From the NCBI GenBank assembly GCA_964468815.1, contig CAYXWN010000026.1, positions 1 to 28,905 on the forward strand: 28,905 nt of DNA. Reading direction: 5' to 3'. Below are positions 1 through 8,163 of this stretch, in pieces. The position numbers and the translations under genes are program-made. The notes under the pieces were generated by a model. It did not search any database, was not told the DNA's origin, and saw nothing but the letters and a program-made list of their open reading frames with translations. The first letter of the stretch is position 1. Every line of letters begins with the position of its first letter. This DNA is from UMGS621 sp964468815 (GTDB lineage: Bacteria > Bacillota > Clostridia > Christensenellales > Borkfalkiaceae).

Positions 1-60
1 CCTTTCGAGTTCCGCTTCGTTCGAGTCTTATTTCCTTCTATTCCGTTTTTAAGCTGCACC

Positions 61-78
61 GGTTGACCGCTGTCAACC
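61..78 (-). other. Hairpin in the leader of an off-window gene
   Basis: A perfect inverted repeat (GGTTGAC, 4-base loop, GTCAACC) lies about 25-40 bases downstream of the leftward promoter at 102-131, so it would be transcribed as a stem-loop near the 5' end of a leader. A second short palindrome (CTCA-GT-TGAG on the minus strand) sits just upstream around 87-96. No start codon with a ribosome binding site was found before the window edge. It could be an operator or an RNA element; the function is unknown. Confidence 0.45.
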
Positions 79-101
79 TGCCCTCAACTGAGAGCCTATT
101 T

Positions 102-131
102 ATAATATCATAATCACTCATTGAAAGTCAA
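102..131 (-). promoter_or_regulatory. Leftward sigma-A promoter for a gene beyond the left edge
   Basis: Read on the minus strand, TTGACT (126-131) is followed after 18 bases by TATTAT (102-107). Transcription would run leftward out of the window. The A/T-rich stretch at 140-175 upstream of the -35 box could act as an UP element. The regulated gene is not in the window. Confidence 0.55.
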
Positions 132-218
132 GAGTTTTTCACGATAATTTTAAAAATTTTTCAATTTTTTTTCACATCATCGAAAATCATTAGGTTTTAT
201 CTGTTATTTTGACGAATT

Positions 219-234
219 AAAACTTTAAAGTTTT
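219..234 (-). terminator. Possible weak terminator after the antiporter gene
   Basis: A perfect 16-base palindrome, AAAACTTTAAAGTTTT, begins 17 bases past the stop codon of the antiporter gene. The stem has almost no G or C, so it is a weak candidate for intrinsic termination; it may be only an A/T-rich palindrome. No better hairpin was seen between the stop codon and the next promoter. Confidence 0.25.
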
Positions 235-250
235 CTCTGTTTCGGAACGT

Positions 251-1537
251 TTACACACTTTTTTCTTCCAACATCTTGTTTTCGACAAGCGGAGGAAGTG
301 AATCTTCTCCTTTATAAAGCACCTTCATGAGAATGGGCAAAAGGATCGAACTGACCAACACCAAAAGAACGACGATCGCAAGATACTTTTCCGCAATCAA
401 GCCGGCTTCGATTCCTTTCTGCGTCACGATCAATGCGACCTCGCCGCGCGCAATCATTCCGACGCCGATCCGCGCGGAATCTTTCCAAGAATATCCGAAC
501 GCCCTAGACAAGCCGCCGCACCCGATCAACTTTCCGATAATACCTGCCAGAACAAATAAGATCCCGAACAACAACACTTGAAGACTCATTCCATCGAACG
601 AAATACGGATTCCGATATTCGCAAAGAACACCGGCCCGAAAAGGACGTAGGAATTGACCTCGATTTTTTTATCCACGTATTCCGCCGTGCGGTGGTTGGT
701 AGACAAAACGACGCCGGCAATATACGCGCCCGTAATATCAGCCACACCGAACACGCGATCGGCTAAAAACGCATACAAAAAGCAAACGGCAAGACTGAAA
801 ATCGGCATACGGTGCGTATTGCGCGTATGCTCTTCCATTTTACGGAACAACCACGAGATCAGGAAGCCCAATCCGATGGCGACGACGAAAAACGCCAACA
901 TCCAAACGATGGACACGACGGCGTTGCCGTCCGGGTTAATCAATGCGAGAACGGGAGAAACCTCTCCGCTTCCGCCGCCGAAATTCAGCGCGATCGTCAA
1001 GACGATAATGCCGATCACGTCGTCTATTATCGCCGCGGACATGATTACCGTCCCCACCTCGCTCTTTAATTTTCCCAATTCTCTCAGCGTTTCAACCGTA
1101 ATACCGACACTGGTCGCCGTTAAAATCACGCCGACAAAGAAAGCGTCCATCCACTGCCCCGGCAAAAAAATCAAGCCGACGCCGAACCCGAGCGCGAGCG
1201 GCAAGAAAACACCGCCCATTGCAATTAAAAACGCCTTGATTCCCGTTCGACGAATCTCGCGCAGATCGGTTTCCAACCCTGCGGAAAACATAACCAAAAC
1301 GACGCCGATCTCGGCGAACGTGCCGAGCGGACTATCTTCCGTATTTTGAATCGGAAATAACCACCCGTCAAACGCGCCGTTTCCGAAAATCGCTTCCCAA
1401 ACAGAAGGACCGATCAGAATCCCTGCCAAAATAAAGCCGAGCACCTGCGGAAGTCCCAACCGCTTCATGAGAAGCCCTAAAAATTTAGACGCTAACAATA
1501 TAATTGCCAACTGCAATAAAAAATCAATCGTATTCAT
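251..1537 (-). CDS. CPA2-family cation:proton antiporter (Kef/NapA-like)
   Basis: This is a 428-residue polytopic membrane protein of the Na_H_Exchanger (CPA2) fold. It probably exchanges Na+ or K+ for protons across the cytoplasmic membrane. Hydrophobic segments run through most of residues 1-410. Family marks are GVVLVMFSAGLETDL near residues 78-91, the ATSVGITVETL stretch around 141-151, and the ion-binding Asp pair in IIDDVIG (Asp172-Asp173). There is no C-terminal TrkA-N/RCK domain, so nucleotide gating as in KefC is unlikely. The ATG at 1537 follows a GAGGG ribosome binding site and a good promoter at 1561-1589. The gene stands alone, separated from queH by a terminator. Cation specificity cannot be read from the sequence. 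Confidence 0.88.
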   Translation of the reverse strand: MNTIDFLLQLAIILLASKFLGLLMKRLGLPQVLGFILAGILIGPSVWEAIFGNGAFDGWLFPIQNTEDSPLGTFAEIGVVLVMFSAGLETDLREIRRTGIKAFLIAMGGVFLPLALGFGVGLIFLPGQWMDAFFVGVILTATSVGITVETLRELGKLKSEVGTVIMSAAIIDDVIGIIVLTIALNFGGGSGEVSPVLALINPDGNAVVSIVWMLAFFVVAIGLGFLISWLFRKMEEHTRNTHRMPIFSLAVCFLYAFLADRVFGVADITGAYIAGVVLSTNHRTAEYVDKKIEVNSYVLFGPVFFANIGIRISFDGMSLQVLLFGILFVLAGIIGKLIGCGGLSRAFGYSWKDSARIGVGMIARGEVALIVTQKGIEAGLIAEKYLAIVVLLVLVSSILLPILMKVLYKGEDSLPPLVENKMLEEKSV

Positions 1538-1560
1538 GTTATACCCTCAAACGGTTTCTA

Positions 1561-1589
1561 ATTGTACCACGAACCGATCGAAATGTCTA
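1561..1589 (-). promoter_or_regulatory. Sigma-A promoter of the antiporter gene
   Basis: On the minus strand, TAGACA (1584-1589), a 17-base spacer and TACAAT (1561-1566) precede the antiporter ATG by 23 bases. A purine-only tract of A with a few G at 1601-1620 lies where an UP element would sit. The bases before the -10 box (TTCGTGGTACAAT) are the same as in the cyclophilin promoter at 5486-5514. Confidence 0.7.
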
Positions 1590-1742
1590 GCAAAAGCACG
1601 CTCTTTCTTTTTCTTTTTTTGCCGCCGTCGAAAACGTCGCCTTTCTCCCGAAATCAATTTAGCCGAAAAACGGTTTTTCTCGCGCGCACGCGTATATAGT
1701 TATGTTTTCAACCGATCCATCCCCTAAAAAACGGCAAACGAT

Positions 1743-1775
1743 TAAAAAAGAGCCGCACGAAAAAATGCGACTCTC
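1743..1775 (-). terminator. Intrinsic terminator of the cyclophilin-dxs-queH operon
   Basis: On the minus strand GAGTCGCA pairs with TGCGGCTC (8 bp, one G.U pair) around an 8-base T-rich loop, followed by a run of T. It lies about 20 bases after the queH stop codon and ends the four-gene operon. Confidence 0.85.
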
Positions 1776-1794
1776 AAAAACGCCTGCGGTAACC

Positions 1795-2403
1795 CTATTC
1801 GGCGGGATTTTTCCGTTTGGAATAAACGCAACCGCAATAATTTTGACGGTAAAGCCCGTATTCCGCAGACAATTCCACCGAGCGGAGATAACCGCCCTTC
1901 TTCTTAAAATCGGACGGAAGCCATTTTACGCCGTACGTTTGCCCCAATTCTAAACCGATCTCGTTGAGCGCGGCGGCGTTTTTTAAGGGACTGACGGTTA
2001 ACGTCGTGCAAAAATAATCGAATTGCCCCGCTTTCGCGCGTTCCGCCGTGCGAGAAAGGCGCAAGCGAAAGCATAAATTACAGCGTTCTCCCCCCTCGCG
2101 GTCGTCCTCGTGCCCGCGAACCGTCTCAAAAAAGAACGTCGGATCTTCTTCCTCAGACAAAACGGGAATTCCCCATTCCCCCATCAACCGTTTTTCTTCC
2201 TCTAAGCGAAATCGATACTCCGCGCTCGGCTGAATATTGGGATTGTAAAAGAAAACCGTTACGTCGAAAAACGCTTTGAGATATTGCACGACGTAAGAGG
2301 AGCAAGGCGCACAACAAGCGTGCAACAACAAACGAGGTCGCTCTCCGCTCTTTTTCAGTTGCGAAACGATCGCGTCTAATTCTTTTTGCCGATTGACGTT
2401 CAT
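1795..2403 (-). CDS. queH: Epoxyqueuosine reductase QueH
   Basis: This 202-residue protein belongs to the QueH (formerly DUF208) family, which reduces epoxyqueuosine to queuosine at the wobble position of tRNAs and replaces the unrelated QueG in many anaerobes. The family's cysteines are all present: HACCAPC near the N-terminus (Cys30, Cys31, Cys34), ERCNLC (Cys108, Cys111), and YCGC near the C-terminus; they carry an iron-sulfur cluster and an adjacent metal site. FYNPNIQP at residues 52-59 is also typical. Length is normal. Its ATG overlaps the stop of the peptidase gene by 4 bases and follows AAGGAG, so it is translationally coupled. It is the last gene of the operon, followed by a terminator. 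Confidence 0.93.
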   Translation of the reverse strand: MNVNRQKELDAIVSQLKKSGERPRLLLHACCAPCSSYVVQYLKAFFDVTVFFYNPNIQPSAEYRFRLEEEKRLMGEWGIPVLSEEEDPTFFFETVRGHEDDREGGERCNLCFRLRLSRTAERAKAGQFDYFCTTLTVSPLKNAAALNEIGLELGQTYGVKWLPSDFKKKGGYLRSVELSAEYGLYRQNYCGCVYSKRKNPAE

Positions 2404-3092
2404 AATTTCTCCTTAACGAGCATACCTTTTTCTTTTTTCAGCCGCCACGCGCTTCCTCCGGCAGACCATACGCCCGTAACCGTTTCGTCCGTAAATTCCA
2501 ACGCGCAATTATTTCCGATCGCATACCCGACCTCGGCGTCGGACGAGAGAAAGACCGAATCAAATTCGGGACGTTCGTCGTAATGAGGCGTGCAAAAGCC
2601 TTTTAACACGCCGAGTGCCGGAAACGAAGTATAATCTCCCGATTCTCCTCTCATGATTTCGTAATCGGTATACATCTTTTCAAACCAACAGATCGCCCCG
2701 GCAGAAAGTCCGCAAAGAACCGTTCCGTTGCGATAAGCGTCCAAAATCAACTTATCCACACCCGTCTTTTTCCAAAGATCGAGCATAAAAACCGTATCTC
2801 CGCCACCGACGTAAATACAATCGGCAGCCGCGACTTTCGCCGCGATCTTTTCCATATTCATCTCGCCGTAAACGAGCAAAGCAACGTCCGCCTTGCAATC
2901 GAAAACAGAGGTGTACGTCTTGCGAAAACTATTAAAATAAGGCATACTGTCATGACTGGCAGTACCGAAAAAGAGGGCGTTCGCCCTCCGATCCATCGCG
3001 TGTCCCTTTGCGAGCGCGGCGACGCGCCTGTCGATTTCAAGCGTCGTTTTGGTGCGGATTTCTCCTCCGCCGATTGCAATCAATTTTCTCAT
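2400..3092 (-). CDS. Peptidase E-like serine peptidase (family S51)
   Basis: This 230-residue cytoplasmic protein has the class-I glutamine-amidotransferase-like fold of peptidase S51. The nucleophile elbow GLSAGAICWF places the catalytic serine at Ser130, and FCTPHYDER supplies the likely histidine (His170). IYVGGGDT (residues 93-100) is the conserved loop before the nucleophile. Classical PepE cleaves Asp-X dipeptides; Firmicute homologues are less well characterised, so the substrate is open. It overlaps the dxs stop by 4 bases (ATGA) and is overlapped in the same way by queH, so it is expressed from the cyclophilin promoter. Nothing suggests a direct role in queuosine or isoprenoid synthesis. 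Confidence 0.85.
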   Translation of the reverse strand: MRKLIAIGGGEIRTKTTLEIDRRVAALAKGHAMDRRANALFFGTASHDSMPYFNSFRKTYTSVFDCKADVALLVYGEMNMEKIAAKVAAADCIYVGGGDTVFMLDLWKKTGVDKLILDAYRNGTVLCGLSAGAICWFEKMYTDYEIMRGESGDYTSFPALGVLKGFCTPHYDERPEFDSVFLSSDAEVGYAIGNNCALEFTDETVTGVWSAGGSAWRLKKEKGMLVKEKL

Positions 3093-4888
3093 AAAGTTTC
3101 AATCTCTTTTACGATTCGTTCTACGGTCAAACCGTTCATTTCCAACTGTTCGGAAACGCTCGCATGCGGCACGAACGCGTCCTTAATTCCCAATCCCACA
3201 ATCGGCAACGACCGCCCCTTTTCCGCATAAAAGGAAGCAACCGCACTGTAAAAGCCACCGATCAAAGCGTTATCTTCTAACGTAATAAGCGGAACGGTTC
3301 TCAACGCTTCCAAAAGCGCGCCGTCAAGCGGCTTGACGGAATGGACGTCAATCACGCGAACGGATCGCTCCGTCCGTTCCGCCGCCTGCAAAGCAAGCGA
3401 CAACATTCTTCCGCCGACTGCCAAAATCGCGACGTCCGCCCCCTCTTTTAGCGTATCCCAAGCACCCGAACGATACGTATGCGCATACGTACCTTCCGTT
3501 CCCTTGCCGTTCGGGTAGCGAATCGCTACCGGATTTTTCGCAGAAAGCGCGTAAGATAGCATCGCGTCGAACTGCGACAACGACGACGGAGCAAGCACCT
3601 CCATGTTCGGCAAGTGCGACAGATAAGACAGATCGAACACGCCTTGATGCGTTTTTCCGTCCGCCCCGACTACGCCGGCGCGATCCACGCAGAACACGAC
3701 GGGCAAATTCTGAATACATACGTCGTGAAGAATTTGATCGTACGCGCGCTGTAAAAAGGTAGAGTAAATACAGACGACGGGTTTCGCGCCTGCGGCAGCC
3801 AATCCTGCGGCGTACGTAACGGCGTATTCCTCGCAAATCCCGACGTCCGTAAGCCGTTCGGGAAAGCGTTTGCCAAAGGTCGTCAATCCCGTACCGTCTT
3901 TCATTCCTGCCGTAATCGCGAAAATCCCCCGATCTTTTTCTGCCAAAGAGCACAAAGTTTCACCAAGACGAGACGAAAACGCGTTTTCCGAACTCTCGAA
4001 ATGCGTAGACAACCCGTGATAATAATCCGATTTTTCTTCCGCCGGCTTTAAGCCTTTTCCCTTTACCGTCCGCACGTGCACGAAAACCGCCTGTTCGGAA
4101 TCTCTCACGTTACAAAAAACGCGAATCAACTCTTTGAGATTGTGCCCGTCCAACACACCGACGTATTTTAATCCGAAATCCTCTAAATAAACGTGACGAT
4201 TGAGGATTCTCTTAACTAAACTTTTGCACGCTTTTAAGCCGCGCCCCAAAAAAGAATTGCCGAGCGAACTTTTTAACCGCCGTTTAGCGGCGCGGTAACG
4301 CTTGCCCGTAGTCACCTTGGAAAGCGTTTTATAAAAGCCGTTGTTGTTTTCATTGATGGACATACCGTTATCGTTCAAAACAACGACGAAACGGGACGGC
4401 TTCTTTTCGGTTGCGGTAAGCGCTTCCAACGAAACGCCGTTCACAAGCGAGCCGTCGCCGATTACGTCCACGATCCGAAAAGTTTCGCCTCTCCCGTCGC
4501 GCGCCTTGGCTATTCCCAAACTCGCCGCGAGAGAAGTCCCTGCGTGTCCTGCTGAAAAGGCGTCGTACGGGCTTTCTTCACGCATCGGGAAGCCGGAGAT
4601 TCCGTCTTTTTGGCGCAACGTATCGAACCGATCGGCGCGATCGGAAAGAATTTTATGCACGTACGATTGATGTCCGACGTCGAAAAGCAACTTATCCGTC
4701 GGAAAATCGAACGCGTAATAAAGGGCGATGGTCAATTCTACCATGCCCAAATTCGGAGATAAATGCCCCCCGTTTTTTTCCACCGTTTGAATAACGGTCC
4801 GTCGTATTTCCGCCGCAAGCGATTCCAACTCTTCAAGCGTAAGCGTTTTCAAATCTTTCGGCAAGCGGAGCGCGTTCAACTGTTCCAT
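3089..4888 (-). CDS. dxs: 1-deoxy-D-xylulose-5-phosphate synthase
   Basis: DXS condenses pyruvate and glyceraldehyde-3-phosphate with thiamine diphosphate to make DXP, the first step of the MEP isoprenoid pathway and a precursor for thiamine and pyridoxal. At 599 residues it is slightly shorter than the usual 620. Visible marks are GGHLSPNLG (His42), FDVGHQSYVHK (69-79), GISGFPMREESPYDAFSAGHAGTS starting at 96, and the thiamine-diphosphate motif beginning GDGSLVNG at 144. An Asn lies near 172-174, and the catalytic Glu in CEEYA is near 353. The ATG at 4888 follows AAGGAC. It is the second gene of the operon, 40 bases after the cyclophilin gene. Confidence 0.96.
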   Translation of the reverse strand: MEQLNALRLPKDLKTLTLEELESLAAEIRRTVIQTVEKNGGHLSPNLGMVELTIALYYAFDFPTDKLLFDVGHQSYVHKILSDRADRFDTLRQKDGISGFPMREESPYDAFSAGHAGTSLAASLGIAKARDGRGETFRIVDVIGDGSLVNGVSLEALTATEKKPSRFVVVLNDNGMSINENNNGFYKTLSKVTTGKRYRAAKRRLKSSLGNSFLGRGLKACKSLVKRILNRHVYLEDFGLKYVGVLDGHNLKELIRVFCNVRDSEQAVFVHVRTVKGKGLKPAEEKSDYYHGLSTHFESSENAFSSRLGETLCSLAEKDRGIFAITAGMKDGTGLTTFGKRFPERLTDVGICEEYAVTYAAGLAAAGAKPVVCIYSTFLQRAYDQILHDVCIQNLPVVFCVDRAGVVGADGKTHQGVFDLSYLSHLPNMEVLAPSSLSQFDAMLSYALSAKNPVAIRYPNGKGTEGTYAHTYRSGAWDTLKEGADVAILAVGGRMLSLALQAAERTERSVRVIDVHSVKPLDGALLEALRTVPLITLEDNALIGGFYSAVASFYAEKGRSLPIVGLGIKDAFVPHASVSEQLEMNGLTVERIVKEIETL

Positions 4889-4928
4889 AACCCGTCCTTA
4901 TCTTTTATATATGAGCAACCGTACCTCG

Positions 4929-5462
4929 TTATACCTTTTCGGGTTCGGGATAATCGACGCCGAACGTATCCACCGTGACCGACTTCATGACGATCTCCTC
5001 TTGCGGACGATCCATAAAATCGACGTACGAATCGGCGATCGCGTCAACGACGTCCATACCCTCGATCACCTTACCGAACGCCGCGTACGCGCCGTCCAAA
5101 TGCGGTGCGTCCTTGTGCATGATAAAAAATTGACTTCCGGCACTGTTCGGATGATTGGCACGCGCCATACTGATCACGCCGCGCGTGTGCTTTAACGCGT
5201 TCGGAAAACCGTTCCCTCGGAACTCGCCCTTAATCGTATAGCGCGGACCGCCCGTGCCCGTCCCTTGCGGACAACCGCCCTGAATCATAAAGCCGCGAAT
5301 AACGCGATGGAAAATAAGATCGTCGTAAAATTTCTTTTTTACGAGATAAATAAAATTCCGAACGGTATTCGGCGCGATATCGGGATAAAGTTCGATCTTG
5401 ATCACGCCGTCCTTTCCTAAATTCTTGTCCTTCATCTGAATGGTTACAATCGGATTCTGCAT
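4929..5462 (-). CDS. Cyclophilin-type peptidyl-prolyl cis-trans isomerase
   Basis: This 177-residue single-domain cyclophilin catalyses cis-trans isomerisation of Xaa-Pro bonds during protein folding. It has no signal peptide or lipobox, so it is cytoplasmic. The active-site strand FHRVIRGFMIQGG places the catalytic Arg at 53, with Phe58 and Gln61. GTGTGGPRY (68-76), the AGSQFFI strand and the LDGAYAAFGKVIEGMDVV block are typical of bacterial cyclophilins. The start at 5462 is supported by AAGAGG six bases upstream and by the TTGACA/TACAAT promoter just beyond. It is the first gene of the operon with dxs, the peptidase gene and queH. Confidence 0.95.
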   Translation of the reverse strand: MQNPIVTIQMKDKNLGKDGVIKIELYPDIAPNTVRNFIYLVKKKFYDDLIFHRVIRGFMIQGGCPQGTGTGGPRYTIKGEFRGNGFPNALKHTRGVISMARANHPNSAGSQFFIMHKDAPHLDGAYAAFGKVIEGMDVVDAIADSYVDFMDRPQEEIVMKSVTVDTFGVDYPEPEKV

Positions 5463-5485
5463 AATTAACCTCTTTATTTTTTCTT

Positions 5486-5514
5486 ATTGTACCACGAAAC
5501 GCAATCGTTGTCAA
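5486..5514 (-). promoter_or_regulatory. Strong sigma-A promoter of the cyclophilin-dxs operon
   Basis: On the minus strand a perfect TTGACA (5509-5514), a 17-base spacer and TACAAT (5486-5491) sit 23 bases upstream of the cyclophilin ATG. This is one of the clearest promoters in the window. Confidence 0.88.
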
Positions 5515-5595
5515 TATCCGAATTAAAAAAAGACGACTCCGTTTCCGAGCAAAGCAGAACGTGGAAAAAAACACCGCCCTCACGCCTTACTTTTG

Positions 5596-5632
5596 TAAAA
5601 AGAAACGAGTTCCGCCTTACACGAAACCCGTT
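5596..5632 (-). terminator. Intrinsic terminator after the glycosyltransferase gene
   Basis: On the minus strand AACGGGTTTCG pairs with CGGAACTCGTT (11 bp, two G.U pairs) around a 7-base loop and is followed by TCTTTTT. It lies about 27 bases past the glycosyltransferase stop and separates it from the cyclophilin promoter. Confidence 0.75.
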
Positions 5633-5658
5633 CGCAATTTCTCTCTTTTTTCAACCGA

Positions 5659-7092
5659 TTAGGAAATTTTTTTCCCTCTCGATCCGTCTTGCAACCGTTT
5701 TACCGTTTCGCCCGTTTCTTGCGTTTCGCCCGAAAGGCGCTCGACCTCCGCCAACGATTCCGCGGAAACCGCATGCTCGTGATAAATCGGCTTCCATTCC
5801 ACCTTTTTAAAGAGCGCAACCAAAGCGATCGGCAAATACGTAAACATAAAAATCGGGAACAAAAAGAGGTGCGCTATCTTTTTCCACCCCAGGCAGAGAA
5901 TCTTCTTCCACTCGGTAATCAACGTACAAGTGCCGAACATCAAAAATACCAAATACATATTCACGAGATAGAGTCCGATATGCGTCAACGCGCAAAACCC
6001 GGCCGCATGATTACCGGTTGCAAACCCGACCGTCATGCACACGAGGTTGACGGTCAAAATCAAAAGCGTGATCAATAACGCCGGGCAAATCGTCGTAATG
6101 ATATCATAGCACGAAAAATTGCGGACGTCCGCCTTTCCGAGGCGTTTCCCCGTTTTTCCGAATACTTGATAAAAGCCCTTCGCCCAACGCTCGCGTTGCC
6201 GCCATGCCTGACGGAAACGCGAAGGTTGCTCGTCAAACAACATCGCGTGATACGCATAGCCGATTTTCCGTCCGCTGAGCGCGTACTCCGTCGAACATTC
6301 GATGTCCTCCGTCAACGTAAAGAATTCCCAATTCCCGTATTCCTTTACGACTTCGCGCGCGATCAAAAAGCCCGTGCCGGAAATTGCACAACTCGTACCC
6401 AATTTCATGCGCGCGTTGTTGAGATGACAAGATTCATGCAAAAACCAATACCCGTAGCCGCTTGCGATCCAATTTTCCCCGAAATTCTTACTGTTCCGAT
6501 AACTCGTTACCATATCGTAGCCGAGATCGAATACCCGATTCATCTCCGTTACGTAAGTCTTAGTCAAAATATTATCCGCGTCCAACACGAGATAAGCGTC
6601 GCAACGCTCCGCGTACTGCGGATCGTGATGCAACGTTTCAAACAAATAATGAAGAGCAAACCCTTTTCCGATCTTAGAAAGGTCGTTCCGCTCGAATACG
6701 ATACAGCCGAGCGAACGCGCAAGATCTGCGGTATGATCCGTGCAGTTATCCGCCACGACGAAAATATCAATCAACTCTTGCGGATAATCGTTTCTGCGAA
6801 TACTGTCGATCAAATGCGGCAAAACTTTTTCTTCGTTCCGCGCGCAAATAACCACGCCGATTTTGTGATTCCGCTTCGCCGGCGTCACAATGCGCCGATT
6901 GCGGAACATTCCGACGAAAAGGTAAACAAATTGATGCAGATACAGCAAAACGAAAAAGATAAACAGCACCCTGTTGAATATATTGACCGCATCTAACAAA
7001 AAATCGCCCGTCAACGCAAAGCCGAACAAATTCGCCACACCCGTTCTTGCACCTTCCGTAACCGTCTGGGGCGGTAAAACAATCGCTTTCAT
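5659..7092 (-). CDS. Membrane glycosyltransferase, family 2 (processive type)
   Basis: This 477-residue GT2 enzyme transfers sugar from a nucleotide sugar at the inner face of the membrane. An N-terminal helix spans about 40-62. The GT-A domain runs from VVICARNEE (80-88) through the donor/metal site DAD (171-173) and the acceptor-side TED (261-263) to QRERW (299-303), the QxxRW motif of processive synthases such as cellulose and hyaluronan synthases. Three or more helices follow between about 331 and 428, then a charged cytoplasmic tail. An in-frame ATG exists at 7233, but 7092 is chosen because it follows GGAGGA and because the TATAAT promoter at 7138-7146 lies inside the longer version. 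It is monocistronic; the product is unknown. No PilZ domain is seen. Confidence 0.88.
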   Translation of the reverse strand: MKAIVLPPQTVTEGARTGVANLFGFALTGDFLLDAVNIFNRVLFIFFVLLYLHQFVYLFVGMFRNRRIVTPAKRNHKIGVVICARNEEKVLPHLIDSIRRNDYPQELIDIFVVADNCTDHTADLARSLGCIVFERNDLSKIGKGFALHYLFETLHHDPQYAERCDAYLVLDADNILTKTYVTEMNRVFDLGYDMVTSYRNSKNFGENWIASGYGYWFLHESCHLNNARMKLGTSCAISGTGFLIAREVVKEYGNWEFFTLTEDIECSTEYALSGRKIGYAYHAMLFDEQPSRFRQAWRQRERWAKGFYQVFGKTGKRLGKADVRNFSCYDIITTICPALLITLLILTVNLVCMTVGFATGNHAAGFCALTHIGLYLVNMYLVFLMFGTCTLITEWKKILCLGWKKIAHLFLFPIFMFTYLPIALVALFKKVEWKPIYHEHAVSAESLAEVERLSGETQETGETVKRLQDGSRGKKIS

Positions 7093-7137
7093 GCGAAAAA
7101 GCGTCCTCCGTGTTCCGTATTTGAAATAGTAACGATA

Positions 7138-7146
7138 ATTATAGCA
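7138..7146 (-). promoter_or_regulatory. Extended -10 promoter of the glycosyltransferase gene
   Basis: On the minus strand TGCTATAAT forms an extended -10 element (TGn plus a perfect TATAAT) about 45 bases upstream of the chosen start codon. No good -35 box lies 17 bases upstream, which is usual for extended -10 promoters. Its position also argues against the longer reading frame starting at 7233. Confidence 0.65.
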
Positions 7147-7187
7147 TGTTTGTCCCGAAAAAGAAAGCGTTCTATCCACAAAATACG

Positions 7188-7221
7188 TAAAAATTACGGC
7201 GCACCCGATCGGAACGCCGTA
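7188..7221 (-). terminator. Intrinsic terminator of the amino acid ABC operon
   Basis: On the minus strand TACGGCG pairs with CGCCGTA (7 bp) around a 13-base loop and is followed by ATTTTTA. It lies about 27 bases past the ATPase stop codon and just upstream of the glycosyltransferase promoter. Confidence 0.7.
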
Positions 7222-7248
7222 TAAAAAGAACAAAACGATTTCGATTTT

Positions 7249-8163
7249 CTATAAAACTTTGGATAAAAACTCGCGCAACCGCGGATCTTGCGGATTTTTG
7301 AAAAACTCCGCAGGGTTGTTTTCTTCCTTAATTTTCCCCTCGTCCATGAACAGCACGCGCGTCGCGACTTCTCGCGCAAAGCCCATTTCGTGCGTCACGA
7401 CAACCATCGTCATGCCGTCGTCCGCAAGTTCTTTCATCAATTGCAACACCTCGCCGACCATCTCCGGATCTAACGCGGACGTCGGTTCGTCAAAGAGCAT
7501 GACGTCCGGCTCCATACAGAGAGAACGAACGATCGCGATTCTCTGTTTCTGTCCGCCCGAAAGTTTGGACGGATATTCGTCTTTCTTGTCGTAAAGGCCG
7601 ATTCTCTTTAACAACTCCGCCGCTTTTTCTTCCGCCTCTTCCTTTGTTTTCAACTTCAACTGAACGGACGCAAGCATCAAGTTTTGCATGACGGTGAGAT
7701 TGTTGAACAGATTGAAATGCTGAAACACCATTCCCATCTTCTGCCGCGCGCGGTTTACGTCGATCACGTTCTCCGTATACAATTTCTTCATGCGGGCGCG
7801 ATATTCCTTTCCCTCGTGTTTTTTCAAAAGATCCTCTTTTTTGATCTTGCGAATGATCTCTTCTCTCAACTTTTCGGGATCGGAATGATCCGCCGCCTCT
7901 TCCCATAACGCGCGATAGGTATTCGACGCCTCGATTACGTCGAAATGTAAATACGGATCGACGGGCGTCAAGAGTTTTCCCTCCAACCAAACCTCGCCGT
8001 AAGTCGGGAACTCCAACAGATTCATGCACCGCAACAGTGTGGATTTACCGCTCCCGGACGGGCCGATAATCACTACCTTTTCCCCTTTTTCGATCTGACA
8101 AGAAACGCCCTTTAATACTTCTAACTTTCCGAAATACTTGTAGATATTGTTAACGTTTATCAC
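7249..8163 (-). CDS. Polar amino acid ABC transporter, ATP-binding subunit
   Basis: This 304-residue ABC ATPase of the GlnQ/HisP type energises uptake with the permease and receptor encoded just upstream. Walker A is GPSGSGKST (34-42), the Q-loop Gln is in MVFQHFNLF (Gln148), the signature is LSGGQKQR (201-208), and Walker B is VMLFDEP (221-227, catalytic Glu226). The D-loop SALD follows, with the H-loop His at 258. Family members are about 240-250 residues; the extra length is a charged, probably helical segment at about 67-133 between Walker A and the Q-loop. The start codon is GTG at 8163, preceded by GAAAGGAG 11 bases upstream, and the gene overlaps the permease gene by 14 bases. Confidence 0.94.
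   Translation of the reverse strand: MINVNNIYKYFGKLEVLKGVSCQIEKGEKVVIIGPSGSGKSTLLRCMNLLEFPTYGEVWLEGKLLTPVDPYLHFDVIEASNTYRALWEEAADHSDPEKLREEIIRKIKKEDLLKKHEGKEYRARMKKLYTENVIDVNRARQKMGMVFQHFNLFNNLTVMQNLMLASVQLKLKTKEEAEEKAAELLKRIGLYDKKDEYPSKLSGGQKQRIAIVRSLCMEPDVMLFDEPTSALDPEMVGEVLQLMKELADDGMTMVVVTHEMGFAREVATRVLFMDEGKIKEENNPAEFFKNPQDPRLREFLSKVL

Noticed and set aside
61..78. GGTTGAC-N4-GTCAACC as a recombinase or attachment site
   Set aside because: There is no integrase, no direct repeat flanking an insert and no tRNA nearby; a leader hairpin is simpler.
654..1349. 231-codon open frame on the + strand
   Set aside because: It lies opposite the antiporter gene, has low-complexity Thr/Ile/Pro/Asn composition and no ribosome binding site or family motif.
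6166..6996. 276-codon open frame on the + strand
   Set aside because: It is antisense to the glycosyltransferase gene, whose motifs are intact; no start signal or recognisable domain.
7093..7233. N-terminal extension of the glycosyltransferase (47 more residues)
   Set aside because: A TATAAT promoter and a terminator lie inside this stretch, and the start at 7092 has its own GGAGGA.
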